From: a virus
IMG/VR virus record: IMGVR_UViG_3300033149_003399
Span: 1 to 43,319 of that record
Length of the DNA stretch: 43,319 nt
Strand: one strand, 5' to 3'
Below, one piece after another: positions 1 to 6,512 of this stretch (position 1 is its first letter; each line of letters starts with the position of its first letter). A program made the position numbers and the translations under genes. The notes below the pieces were generated by a model. It worked only from the letters and a program-made list of their open reading frames with translations, searched no databases and was not told the origin of the DNA.

Positions 1-114
1 CGTGAAACTCACGAAGGCTTACGTTTCAGTTTATAATGGCGTGCTCCAGCTTAACGTCGGCAAGTGGGGCACGATAGAGAAGACCAGTGAGCCGGTTGAA
101 ACGGCTGACGTTAC
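1..114. repeat. Terminal direct repeat, copy at left end
   Basis: Bases 1-114 are identical to 43206-43319. The repeat lies inside the ssDNA-binding-protein gene, whose reading frame continues without a break across the junction. This is the usual signature of a circular assembly (a circular or circularly permuted genome) with a short overlap at the cut. It is not likely to be a biological long terminal repeat. The unique genome length is therefore 43,205 bp. Confidence 0.95.
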
Positions 115-214
115 CCAAAAACCCGTGAGCGTTGCCGACATCGTATCTAAATCCGAAAGCACGTCTTTCACGTGTCCGCACTGCGGCAAGAAAATCGTCG
201 TGGGGAAGGGCTGA
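2..214 (+). CDS. ssDNA-binding protein (RPA-like OB fold), C-terminal part across the circular junction
   Basis: This is the C-terminal 70 residues of the 136-residue protein that starts at 43009. It carries the last OB-fold strands (VKLTKAYVSVYNGVLQLNVG), then a linker, then a CPHCGKKIV half zinc knuckle close to the end. The GTG at position 2 is an internal Val codon, not the start. RPA/SSB-type OB folds coat single-stranded DNA during replication and recombination. The gene is the first of a plus-strand run; the next begins 3 bp after its stop. Only one CxxC pair is visible, so a complete zinc site would need dimerisation or other ligands. Confidence 0.9.
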   Translation: MKLTKAYVSVYNGVLQLNVGKWGTIEKTSEPVETADVTQKPVSVADIVSKSESTSFTCPHCGKKIVVGKG

Positions 215-217
215 GAA

Positions 218-721
218 ATGCACGTGATAACCGCGCCGGAGAAAGAAATTAATGATGGCGAACAATTCGCCATTTTTTTGGCTGGCGGCATAACCAATTG
301 CCCGGAGTGGCAAGATGACATCATAAAAATGATGAATGACGTGCCGCTCCTAAAAGACGTTACATTATTCAATCCGCGGCGAAAAAATTTTCCCATTCAC
401 GACCCCAATGCCGCTAATGAGCAGATCACGTGGGAATATTGGCATCTACACCAATCAGATGCCATTCTCTTTTGGTTCCCTAAAGAAACTCTTTGTCCCA
501 TCGTTCTGTTCGAATTGGGAGCGCACTCCATGCGCGACATTCCCATAGCGGTCGGAGTTCATCCCGAATACAAGCGAAAGCAAGACGTCGTCATTCAGAT
601 GAGCCTGAAGCGTCCGAAACTGAATGTTGTAACCAGCCTTGAAGATCTGGTTGCCGAAATCTGCGCCATCTACCGCGCGGATGAGAATGATCGGCTCAAT
701 CGAGATAGAGGCGTGAAATGA
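218..721 (+). CDS. Nucleoside 2-deoxyribosyltransferase-like protein
   Basis: This 167-residue protein has the signature of the nucleoside deoxyribosyltransferase-like fold: FLAGGI near residue 20, then a W-containing helix, FNPRR near 50, a WE..HL..SDAILFWFP segment around 70-90 and ETLCPIVLFELG near 90-100. Family members cleave or exchange the N-glycosidic bond of nucleosides, and several phage homologues sit in nucleotide-salvage or base-modification clusters. Here it lies in an operon with a radical SAM protein, a HAD phosphatase and a TGT-like protein, consistent with nucleotide or DNA-base chemistry. Its stop overlaps the next start (ATGA). The fold is fairly certain; the substrate is not. 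Confidence 0.8.
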   Translation: MHVITAPEKEINDGEQFAIFLAGGITNCPEWQDDIIKMMNDVPLLKDVTLFNPRRKNFPIHDPNAANEQITWEYWHLHQSDAILFWFPKETLCPIVLFELGAHSMRDIPIAVGVHPEYKRKQDVVIQMSLKRPKLNVVTSLEDLVAEICAIYRADENDRLNRDRGVK

Positions 722-849
722 TACGCCTGTACGTGTTACTTGGAATCATAGCGGGCGGCATCTGCGAGCGCGATGAGCATTGCCAAGCAGCATGTTCCAT
801 CGTTGAAATGGCGGCTTGTGATAGGTTGAGAAGCGAAATGGGGCGTTAG
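718..849 (+). CDS. Small Cys-containing protein, 43 aa
   Basis: This small ORF begins in the ATGA overlap with the upstream gene and ends 2 bp before the next start. The N-terminus is hydrophobic (MIRLYVLLGIIAGGI), followed by four cysteines (CERDEHC, QAAC, MAAC). The N-terminus could be a short membrane segment or signal. Tight spacing on both sides supports its being a real translated member of the operon. Function unknown. Confidence 0.55.
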   Translation: MIRLYVLLGIIAGGICERDEHCQAACSIVEMAACDRLRSEMGR

Positions 850-851
850 AC

Positions 852-1034
852 ATGCGGCAACAAAAACATAGAGATAGGGAGCGGGTCGAGTTCTGGGAAA
901 CGCGCTTCTACAAGATATACTGCTTGAATTGCAGGAACATGGAGTGCAACCAATTCAATAGAGACGAGTGTTCATTATACCAATGCCTATACAAGCGAGA
1001 GAAATATTACAAGGAGCCGTGGAGAGATGGGTGA
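852..1034 (+). CDS. Small Cys-rich protein, 60 aa
   Basis: A charged 60-residue protein with five cysteines (CLNC near residue 24, C near 32, C near 40, QC near 45), arranged like a compact zinc-binding module. Its end overlaps the next gene by 8 bp, as expected for translational coupling. No family recognised. The many Cys-rich mini-proteins in this genome suggest zinc-finger adaptors, but this one has no identifiable partner. Confidence 0.6.
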   Translation: MRQQKHRDRERVEFWETRFYKIYCLNCRNMECNQFNRDECSLYQCLYKREKYYKEPWRDG

Positions 1035-1302
1035 AGACCTAAGGCAGAAGTTCATGAACTTTTTAATATTCTCTGGCACGGCGGGCAGGATGTTCGAAAT
1101 AGAGCTTGATGCCGTTGAGCTGGCAATGCTACACGGCTTCATATTAGTCGCACTAAAGCATCCGGGCGTTCAGACGTTGCAGAATGCCGTTGCGTGCGCC
1201 GAGTCGATCTTGGACAAGATCGCAGACATCTTGCGAGATGAGGGGTTCTCAGACTCTGAAATCGAGTTGCTGAACACGATGGAGGAGGAAGTCAGATATT
1301 GA
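1027..1302 (+). CDS. Hypothetical alpha-helical protein, 91 aa
   Basis: This 91-residue, mostly helical acidic protein (MGEDLRQKFMNFLIFSG at the start, EGFSDSEIELLNTMEEE at the end) overlaps both neighbours. The purine-rich GGAGGAGGAAG run at its 3' end serves as ribosome binding site for the next gene. No domain recognised. Confidence 0.65.
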   Translation: MGEDLRQKFMNFLIFSGTAGRMFEIELDAVELAMLHGFILVALKHPGVQTLQNAVACAESILDKIADILRDEGFSDSEIELLNTMEEEVRY

Positions 1303-2000
1303 AGATCACCGCTGGAACTAGGGAATGGGCTGATAGCAACGTGAACTTTCTGCGCGGTTGTAGGAATGATTGCACGTACTGTTATGCCAAAAGGATGGCT
1401 CTGCGGTTCGGTCGGATCTCAAGCCCGGTAGAGTGGCGCGAGATGCGCGTGAATGACAAAGCCGTCAATAAGAATTATAAAAAGCGAAATGGACGCATAA
1501 TGTTTCCCACATCACACGATCTATTTCCAGAACACTTGCCAGAGATAACTACCGTGCTGGGAAAGCTTCTGACCGCTGGAAATAGCGTCTTGATCACCAC
1601 GAAGCCGCGCATTCGTGTAATCTATTCAATATGCGAGCAATTTGCACGTTACAAAAAACAAATGCAATTCAGGTTCACGATTACCAGCATTGATGATGAG
1701 ATCCTGCGCAAGAATGAGCCCGGTGCAACAACATTCGGCGAGCGTCTCAGATGCTTAAGGCATGCCTATGAATTCGGCTTCAAGACAAGCGTCTCCATCG
1801 AGCCGTTCTTAGATGAGAATCCATTATGTCTCGTTGAAAATATTTCTCCGTTCGTAACGGAGAGCATCTGGATCGGTCCGATGAATCATGTCGCCAATTC
1901 TGCAATCTATTCGAAAGCGAACCTGCGCAACATGCACGCAGAATTGAAAGATCATCCGCTTATTCGCTTCAAGGATGCGTTTTTGAATAAAATGCAGTGA
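1299..2000 (+). CDS. DUF5131 (phage Gp37/Gp68-type) radical SAM-like protein
   Basis: This 233-residue protein has a CxxxCxxC cluster near residues 21-28 (GCRNDCTYCYAKRM), which in radical SAM enzymes binds the 4Fe-4S cluster that cleaves S-adenosylmethionine. The N-terminal pattern, the P(T)SHDLF segment near residue 68 and the ITTKPR strand near 100 are typical of the DUF5131 phage family, related to spore photoproduct lyase. The start is probably the TTG at 1299, 4 bp inside the previous gene, with GGAGGAGGAAG just upstream. Function of the family is not settled; the context suggests nucleotide or DNA-base chemistry. The protein is slightly shorter than most relatives but has no obvious gap. 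Confidence 0.85.
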   Translation: MKITAGTREWADSNVNFLRGCRNDCTYCYAKRMALRFGRISSPVEWREMRVNDKAVNKNYKKRNGRIMFPTSHDLFPEHLPEITTVLGKLLTAGNSVLITTKPRIRVIYSICEQFARYKKQMQFRFTITSIDDEILRKNEPGATTFGERLRCLRHAYEFGFKTSVSIEPFLDENPLCLVENISPFVTESIWIGPMNHVANSAIYSKANLRNMHAELKDHPLIRFKDAFLNKMQ

Positions 2001-2009
2001 GATGATAAA

Positions 2010-2312
2010 ATGAGAATGTACAAGACGAAGAAGAAATGGAAAATAAAATGTTTTAGATGTAGAATACCGCTCAACACGGTTGAGACGTGTTATAGAGACG
2101 GATCCGGCATATATTGCAAGTTCTGCGGTGAAGAAATCATCGCAGATGAGGGATTTGACGAAATTCAGGAGTTTCATGAACGCGATGTATCACGTCAATA
2201 TCGGGATGCTTTAGAGAGATGGAAAGCGGATGGAAAGACATATCCAAAGCCATTATCTCCTGAAGAGAAACAACTACGGGATAGCCTGATAAGAAAATAT
2301 GGAGAATGGTGA
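2010..2312 (+). CDS. Zinc-ribbon protein, 100 aa
   Basis: The N-terminal half holds two CxxC knuckles (CFRC near residue 14, CKFC near 36), a classic zinc ribbon. The rest is a charged helical tail. Such small viral zinc ribbons often bind nucleic acid or partner proteins. It lies between the radical SAM gene and another zinc-ribbon ORF, all on the same strand with gaps of a few bases. No family assigned. Confidence 0.65.
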   Translation: MRMYKTKKKWKIKCFRCRIPLNTVETCYRDGSGIYCKFCGEEIIADEGFDEIQEFHERDVSRQYRDALERWKADGKTYPKPLSPEEKQLRDSLIRKYGEW

Positions 2313-2313
2313 G

Positions 2314-2427
2314 ATGACCGAGATTTGCGCAGAGTGCGGGTATCCGCTCGTGCTCGTGGATGAGGCTGAAGGCGTTTACTATTGCCCTGCGTGTAAAAAG
2401 TATTGGGAAGTGTGTGAAAATGGATGA
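2314..2427 (+). CDS. Mini zinc ribbon, 37 aa
   Basis: A very short ORF with two CxxC knuckles (CAEC near residue 5, CPAC near 24) spaced as in zinc ribbons. The start is one base after the upstream stop and the end overlaps the start of the HAD gene by 8 bp (at 2420). The pattern MTEICAECGYPLVLVDEAEG is a self-contained zinc fold, so I regard it as real despite its size. Confidence 0.6.
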   Translation: MTEICAECGYPLVLVDEAEGVYYCPACKKYWEVCENG

Positions 2428-2794
2428 CAAGGATAAACTCATTATTGCCGTTGATTTTGACGGCGTGATACACCGATACGATAAATGGATTGACGAGTTC
2501 ACGCTTGATAAACCCGTGAAGGGCGCACGCGAATACATGAGAAAGCTCGTGCGCGATGGGTGGTATGTGATAGTCTATACATGTCGTAGAAACCTAGATG
2601 TAGTTCGCGACTTTTTGAGAACATATCAAATACCGTTTCACTCCATAAACCACAATCCATATCAGCCCGAGGATGTCGGCAAGCACAAGATCTTTGCCCA
2701 CGTTTATTTAGACGACCGCGGCTTGCGGTTCATCAATTGGAAAAACGCATATTCGAAATTAAAGAAGATTCGAAAGAATGAGCTGAAGAAATGA
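2420..2794 (+). CDS. HAD-superfamily hydrolase
   Basis: This 124-residue protein has HAD motif I (AVDFDGVIH, residues 10-18, with nucleophile and acid/base Asp), motif II in the strand VIVYTCR near residue 50 and a late acidic motif VYLDDRG near 100. Length and motifs match the compact, capless phage and prokaryotic HAD phosphatases. I use the ATG at 2420 rather than an in-frame ATG 60 bp upstream, because 2420 overlaps the previous stop and the protein begins with the expected first strand. It overlaps the next gene by 4 bp. The substrate is unknown; a nucleotide or sugar phosphate is plausible in this cluster. Confidence 0.85.
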   Translation: MDDKDKLIIAVDFDGVIHRYDKWIDEFTLDKPVKGAREYMRKLVRDGWYVIVYTCRRNLDVVRDFLRTYQIPFHSINHNPYQPEDVGKHKIFAHVYLDDRGLRFINWKNAYSKLKKIRKNELKK

Positions 2795-3468
2795 TTAGAG
2801 TTTACATCTCGCACACGAGCGGATGCACGGGATGGGCAATGGAAGACATCATATCCGGAACCGTCTTCGGGCTCGCACACAGAACGATGGATAAGCCGTT
2901 CCGGGCGCGCGGTTGCAAGATGCTGGATTGGGATTACCGCGAGTTCATGAAAGACCCGAAGCGCGTGAAGGAAAGACACCTCAAACTTGCGATGGAGAAT
3001 GACTACGAGGTGATAATGTCAATGGATCTATGGCGCGATAACATCAACGAATCGCTCAAATATGCAGATATGCTCGAAAAATATTGCGACCGTGTTCTGA
3101 TTCCGGTGCATCATTTCTGTGATGACCTAGCGGGGCGAGAACTCGCATTGCCGAACGCGAACTGGTTCACCACCAATCCAGCAGTTCCTGACGAGTTCAG
3201 GGCGCAGATCACACACCTGCTGGGCGGCTCACCGCAAAGCCACCTGGAGAAGATTCTGAATAGTGCGGTGGATCTGAACGGAAACAAGATAAGATTAGGC
3301 AACATCAAGAGCGTGGACGGCAATCAGGCGTTTCGCGTGGCAATAAAAGGCAAGTATTGGACTCCGCACCGACCGTTCTGGCTGAAACCCGCCTACAGGC
3401 TTACGAACGAACAGATATTTCGGATATCGGTGTCGAACATGAACATAATATTTTCACGGCTCGGGTGA
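2791..3468 (+). CDS. TGT-related / DUF6610-like protein, candidate base-modification enzyme
   Basis: This 225-residue protein has a LIPVHHF strand near residue 106, an LPNANWFTTNPAVPDEF segment, the glycine-rich turn HLLGGSPQSHLEKI near 140-155 and KSVDGNQAF near 172. These resemble the uncharacterised DUF6610 family and, distantly, the TIM-barrel tRNA-guanine transglycosylases, whose DpdA relatives place 7-deazaguanines in DNA. It is shorter than full TGTs (about 400 aa), and I cannot identify both catalytic aspartates. The family assignment is tentative and is made from memory of motif style. The gene is coupled to the HAD gene by a 4-bp overlap. Confidence 0.45.
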   Translation: MIRVYISHTSGCTGWAMEDIISGTVFGLAHRTMDKPFRARGCKMLDWDYREFMKDPKRVKERHLKLAMENDYEVIMSMDLWRDNINESLKYADMLEKYCDRVLIPVHHFCDDLAGRELALPNANWFTTNPAVPDEFRAQITHLLGGSPQSHLEKILNSAVDLNGNKIRLGNIKSVDGNQAFRVAIKGKYWTPHRPFWLKPAYRLTNEQIFRISVSNMNIIFSRLG

Positions 3469-3472
3469 GACA

Positions 3473-3934
3473 ATGACAAGGCTTTTCGGCGAAGAACTCA
3501 TAAAAACGATGAAAGAACAGCAACGAAAATTCTGGCTCACCGGATATGAAGAAAATCGGGAGAACGGAATGCTATACTGCATCAACTGCGGCAAGGATCT
3601 TCCGAAGCGGCGGCGTAAATATTGTTGCGATGACTGCTGGACTACATTTTGGGGCTTGTATGACTCCGCGTTCGTGTGGGGGTCGATACGATGGAAAGCG
3701 ATGGAGAGAGATGGTTTCAAGTGTCAGTATTGTGGTTACACGGCGCCGGATGGCAGGCGATGGATAGGACTCGAGGTTCACCACGTCAAACCGCGTTGCG
3801 AAGGCGGAACCGATGACATGGATAATCTAATCACGCTCTGCAAGGAGTGCCACAAGAAAGAGACGGGTGAGCTCTTGCGCAGGCTGGGCAGGCGTCAGAG
3901 TCCAGATCAGAAAAGGTTAGATGATTTTTTTTAA
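3473..3934 (+). CDS. HNH endonuclease with C-terminal PCNA-interacting peptide
   Basis: This 153-residue protein has three visible parts. Residues about 35-55 form a zinc module (CINC, CCDDC). Residues about 83-130 form an HNH nuclease: KCQYCG, then LEVHHVKP with the HH pair, then NLITLCKECH. The last eight residues, QKRLDDFF, match the PIP box (QxxLxxFF) that docks on the sliding clamp PCNA in archaea and eukaryotes. HNH enzymes nick or cut DNA with a beta-beta-alpha metal site. It is the last gene of the plus operon, followed by an AT-rich convergent termination region. The nuclease call is firm; the PIP box is a sequence match awaiting a binding test. Confidence 0.9.
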   Translation: MTRLFGEELIKTMKEQQRKFWLTGYEENRENGMLYCINCGKDLPKRRRKYCCDDCWTTFWGLYDSAFVWGSIRWKAMERDGFKCQYCGYTAPDGRRWIGLEVHHVKPRCEGGTDDMDNLITLCKECHKKETGELLRRLGRRQSPDQKRLDDFF

Positions 3935-3984
3935 CAAAATGAGTGAATTACAAAAAAAGGTTTTTAATTTTTTCACGGCCATGA
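3935..3984. terminator. Convergent termination region with TCACGGCCATGA palindrome
   Basis: Between the plus-strand HNH gene and the facing minus-strand gene lie A/T tracts in both orientations, as expected for archaeal T-tract termination. The near-palindrome TCACGGCCATGA at 3973-3984 contains the stop codon of the minus gene. The same 12-mer (TCAYGGCCRTGA) recurs at 24940-24951 and 36099-36110, also at ends of transcription units. Confidence 0.5.
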
Positions 3985-4272
3985 ACTTAGAAATTCTTCA
4001 TCGCGATAGACCGAATCAATGATCGAGACGGTCAAGCAATATCTCTCAGTGATGTCATCATGTTTTTGCAGAAAAGCGGGCAATACCCGCGGGAGCTCCG
4101 TGCCATTCGCCTTGAATGTGTCCAATAATAACATGAAGATTTCTTTAACCGTGCCGTAGTCTCTCTTATCCGCCGCGAGCAGGCGGATCGTGTCGCAGAG
4201 GAACTTGCACTTCTCCTCAAACGACTCCTTTCGGCTCAATATTTTTTTAACTTGCTCGATCAATTTAATCAC
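3973..4272 (-). CDS. Hypothetical helical protein, 99 aa
   Basis: A helical 99-residue protein with no recognised domain. The annotated start is a GTG (4272) lying inside the ribosome-binding-site-like GAGTGAT. A TTG at 4263 would sit at ideal distance from that site and may be the true start. Upstream are two T tracts separating it from the preceding minus gene. It is the last gene of the minus unit that begins at 6457, and its stop lies in the TCACGGCCATGA palindrome. Confidence 0.6.
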   Translation of the reverse strand: MIKLIEQVKKILSRKESFEEKCKFLCDTIRLLAADKRDYGTVKEIFMLLLDTFKANGTELPRVLPAFLQKHDDITERYCLTVSIIDSVYRDEEFLSSWP

Positions 4273-4300
4273 TCAAAAAAAAGAAAAAAAAAGCTGGAGA

Positions 4301-4549
4301 TTAGTTCTCTTCTATCAGAAAACTGTAGAAATCATTAGTTCTCTCATATCTATCAATCGTGTCCCATTCTTCGAAATGGTGAACCTGAAGAATGGAACGA
4401 CCGATACTATCTGGTTCGCCCCATGACATTGATGACTCCCGCCTTAAATGTGCGCAGTTCAGGCAAATCTTTGCCTCCCTGTTCTTTCGGAAGCCAAACT
4501 TTGCCTGACGGCTCACTTTTTTAGCATAGTCGCTCATGTTATCACGCAT
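4301..4549 (-). CDS. Hypothetical protein, 82 aa
   Basis: This protein has a basic N-terminus and a single CLNC pair near residue 29, then an acidic C-terminal half (DTIDRYERTNDFY). The first ATG (4549) overlaps the previous stop; a second ATG at 4537 is preceded by GTGAT and may be used instead. No family recognised. Confidence 0.55.
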   Translation of the reverse strand: MRDNMSDYAKKVSRQAKFGFRKNREAKICLNCAHLRRESSMSWGEPDSIGRSILQVHHFEEWDTIDRYERTNDFYSFLIEEN

Positions 4550-4715
4550 ACCATTTGTCGATTCTATTATACGCTTTTTCTACGTTCTCGTCATTTATGA
4601 AGCGGATGAGGGCTAGATCCGCTCGGATGTGCAGTATTTCGGCATCCTCTCGCAACTTGTTAATACAGAGAAGTCGCCATGCCAAATCCTGCTTGCTGAT
4701 CTGTCGTCTTTTCAT
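4542..4715 (-). CDS. Hypothetical basic protein, 57 aa
   Basis: This small ORF (MKRRQISKQDLAWRLL at the start) is predicted to be helical with a charged pattern. It overlaps the upstream gene by ATGA and the downstream gene by 8 bp, which supports coupled translation. No motif recognised. Confidence 0.55.
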   Translation of the reverse strand: MKRRQISKQDLAWRLLCINKLREDAEILHIRADLALIRFINDENVEKAYNRIDKWYA

Positions 4716-4876
4716 CGCGTCCTCTCCAATTCGTCAGCAATGTCATTTATCGCCACGCATATTGATAACAACGAACATTGCTGGTATTTACTCGTATATA
4801 GAGCGCAGTTGTGCTCTCGGCAGTATGCAACCGCTTCGCCCGCCGACATTATAGGGCAAATTTTATCATAATTCAT
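4712..4876 (-). CDS. Small Cys-rich protein, 54 aa
   Basis: Four or five cysteines are spaced as C-x(10)-C-x(4)-CALY-x(7)-C, a compact metal-binding pattern that I have the impression of in other anaerobic archaeal and viral mini-proteins. The start at 4876 is preceded by GGAAGTGAT, nearly a perfect complement of the archaeal 16S 3' end, and by a T-tract plus hairpin leader (4877-4931). Function unknown. Confidence 0.65.
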   Translation of the reverse strand: MNYDKICPIMSAGEAVAYCREHNCALYTSKYQQCSLLSICVAINDIADELERTR

Positions 4877-4931
4877 TTTTTATCACTTCCTTTCATCTCG
4901 GGGCTCTCAGAGCGCCCGAGGTAAAAAAAAG
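4877..4931 (-). promoter_or_regulatory. Class I structured leader: T-tract, hairpin, strong RBS
   Basis: Reading on the minus strand: eight Ts, then a hairpin (plus 4897-4920; outer stem CUCGGG/CCCGAG, one-base bulge, inner stem GCUC/GAGC), then AAAGGAAGTGAT and the ATG. Two other leaders in this genome (26828-26879, 37902-37953) have the same order and spacing but different stem sequences. This implies selection for the structure. Possible roles are attenuation or antitermination at the T-tract, or RNA processing between genes. Confidence 0.65.
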
Positions 4932-4934
4932 GGA

Positions 4935-5060
4935 TTATTTTTGGATTAGATCTATGAGGATGTCGATGATCTCTGTGAGCATAGTTTTTATGCCCGCCAG
5001 GTCTGCGTTGTCCAGCTCTTCTTGGAACCGGAGAAGCATCTTGATGTCCATCGAGCTCAT
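4935..5060 (-). CDS. Hypothetical amphipathic mini-protein, 41 aa
   Basis: A 41-residue ORF whose ATG overlaps the previous gene's stop (ATGA). The sequence alternates charged and hydrophobic residues and ends in an Ile/Leu-rich helix (LTEIIDILIDLIQK), suggesting a short amphipathic or oligomerising helix. It is followed by the T8 tract of the class I leader. Confidence 0.5.
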   Translation of the reverse strand: MSSMDIKMLLRFQEELDNADLAGIKTMLTEIIDILIDLIQK

Positions 5061-5809
5061 CGCTTCCACCACGCGAATTCTGAGAGCGTGGGAGTTGCAA
5101 TTGTCCGCTCGAACCCTGAACTATTGCCGCGATTGGAAATCCTCACTGCTATCTCTTCGATCCCGGCGACTTTGTTGATCACGAAGTAGTGAAACTTCTG
5201 CCCGTGGTTGCCGGTGCTGGAGAAGTTCCAACCTTGCATGTAGAAAAGACAAGCATTGGCAGGCGTTACTGAGAAGCTGGATGCCGAATAGCCGCCCATC
5301 CCCGTGTGGCGAGTTTTTGTAATCGCCTTCACGAGTCTGAGATGAGCGTAGGAATTTTTAGACGTAGAGAAGTACAAGCGGATCACCTGAAGCGGAGGGT
5401 CATAGAGATTGTATCTGAAGAATGCGTTTCTGCCACTTAGCTGATTCAACGTATCATAATCAACCACGTCTTCGCCATCTAACTTGATTTTGAAGACGAT
5501 ACCTCTGCGATCGCTGTAATACTGGCTCTCGAGCCACTTTCCGTTGCGAAACGTGAACGTCTCGAAGAATCCCGGCTCGACATTTACCAGTGCGGCAAAG
5601 CCTTTTACGGACTTATGGTCCGTGATGATTTTCGCCTTTTTTTCCTGTAGCAAACGACGTGCTTCCTGCCGTGCCCACGCCTGGAGAGACGGATGGGAAA
5701 CGAAATGCGTTTTGAGTGCTTCGGGGAGATCTTGCAAGGATTTTAGAATGACATGTTGCTCAAGCGCCGTGATGCTGTCAAATTCTTGAACTTTTATTTC
5801 TTCTTGCAT
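5057..5809 (-). CDS. Hypothetical protein, 250 aa
   Basis: A 250-residue soluble protein. The N-terminal 75 residues look helical (MQEEIKVQEFDSITALEQHV) and the remainder is rich in aromatic and beta-type segments (FRYNLYDPPLQVIRLYFSTS near residue 130, TGMGGYSASSFSVTP near 170). I do not recognise a domain. It directly abuts the upstream regulator-like gene (stop and start adjacent) and overlaps a 41-aa ORF downstream, so the three form one leaderless-promoter operon starting at 6457. Confidence 0.7.
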   Translation of the reverse strand: MQEEIKVQEFDSITALEQHVILKSLQDLPEALKTHFVSHPSLQAWARQEARRLLQEKKAKIITDHKSVKGFAALVNVEPGFFETFTFRNGKWLESQYYSDRRGIVFKIKLDGEDVVDYDTLNQLSGRNAFFRYNLYDPPLQVIRLYFSTSKNSYAHLRLVKAITKTRHTGMGGYSASSFSVTPANACLFYMQGWNFSSTGNHGQKFHYFVINKVAGIEEIAVRISNRGNSSGFERTIATPTLSEFAWWKR

Positions 5810-6457
5810 TTAATCACCACTTTTCTCGGTCTCATCGGCTAGGTGAGCATAGTTATCCCTAGCCTCGCCATTCTCCGGGCAAGTCCCGCAAGGCTTGCCG
5901 CGAAGGGCTGAAATGATGAATGATGGAACGAAATAGAGCTTGCCGCGCGAGAAGATGGAGCGCACGCCCGCGAGCAGACCAGATTTCAATAAAACATCAA
6001 CGTGCCGCTTTGGAATGCTCTTGATTTCATCGTACTCCGACAGCCCCCGCAGAACGGAGACAGCCGAATTGATGACGCTCACGCTCCAGCGCCCATAGAA
6101 CTCCTTATATGGATTAAAAATTGAAGTAAAATATTTTTTGGTGACTTGAATAAAAAATGGGTTCGCTTGAAGCATTTTCTTTGCTTTGGGATGCGAACAT
6201 CCCCACTGCCGCGCCGCCTCCGAGGCGGACATGACAATGTGCGGTGCGGGCAATTGCCTGAACGTCTTGAGGCACTCGACCTTCCAAAAATACTCGCGGA
6301 TTGCCCTTCTACTCTTGAAACGGAGCCTAAGGGCGGTCTCCTTTGGCGGTACCGTGCTGGCAAGCACTATAACGCCTTTGGCATTTCTGATCTGAGTAGC
6401 AATTGCCTCCGCTTCAAGGAGACGGTCATGTTCAAATTTCTTATTTTTTTCTATCAT
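5810..6457 (-). CDS. Putative DNA-binding regulator, 215 aa
   Basis: Residues about 76-97 (MSASEAARQWGCSHPKAKK) resemble a helix-turn-helix of the kind found in excisionase and transposon-related binders. A CGTC pair lies near the C-terminus. The protein is the first gene of its unit. The TATA element at 6479-6487 is only about 25 bp upstream of the ATG, and no ribosome binding site is present, so the mRNA is probably leaderless. Function is inferred from the HTH only; it might alternatively be a replication-associated binder. Confidence 0.55.
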   Translation of the reverse strand: MIEKNKKFEHDRLLEAEAIATQIRNAKGVIVLASTVPPKETALRLRFKSRRAIREYFWKVECLKTFRQLPAPHIVMSASEAARQWGCSHPKAKKMLQANPFFIQVTKKYFTSIFNPYKEFYGRWSVSVINSAVSVLRGLSEYDEIKSIPKRHVDVLLKSGLLAGVRSIFSRGKLYFVPSFIISALRGKPCGTCPENGEARDNYAHLADETEKSGD

Positions 6458-6478
6458 GAGATTTTCACGTCATTCATG

Positions 6479-6512
6479 ACATATAAAAAAAATGTCACAA
6501 AAACATAAAAAA
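6479..6512 (-). promoter_or_regulatory. TATA promoter with shared upstream element (leaderless transcript)
   Basis: On the minus strand the element TTTTTTATGTTTTTGTGAC (plus 6494-6512) precedes a TATATG box (plus 6479-6484), and the ATG at 6457 lies about 25 bp further. The same 19-mer is found, identical, at 38532-38550, again before a TATA box and an ATG without ribosome binding site. The two promoters also share TGAAAATCTCATGA around the start codon. Confidence 0.7.
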
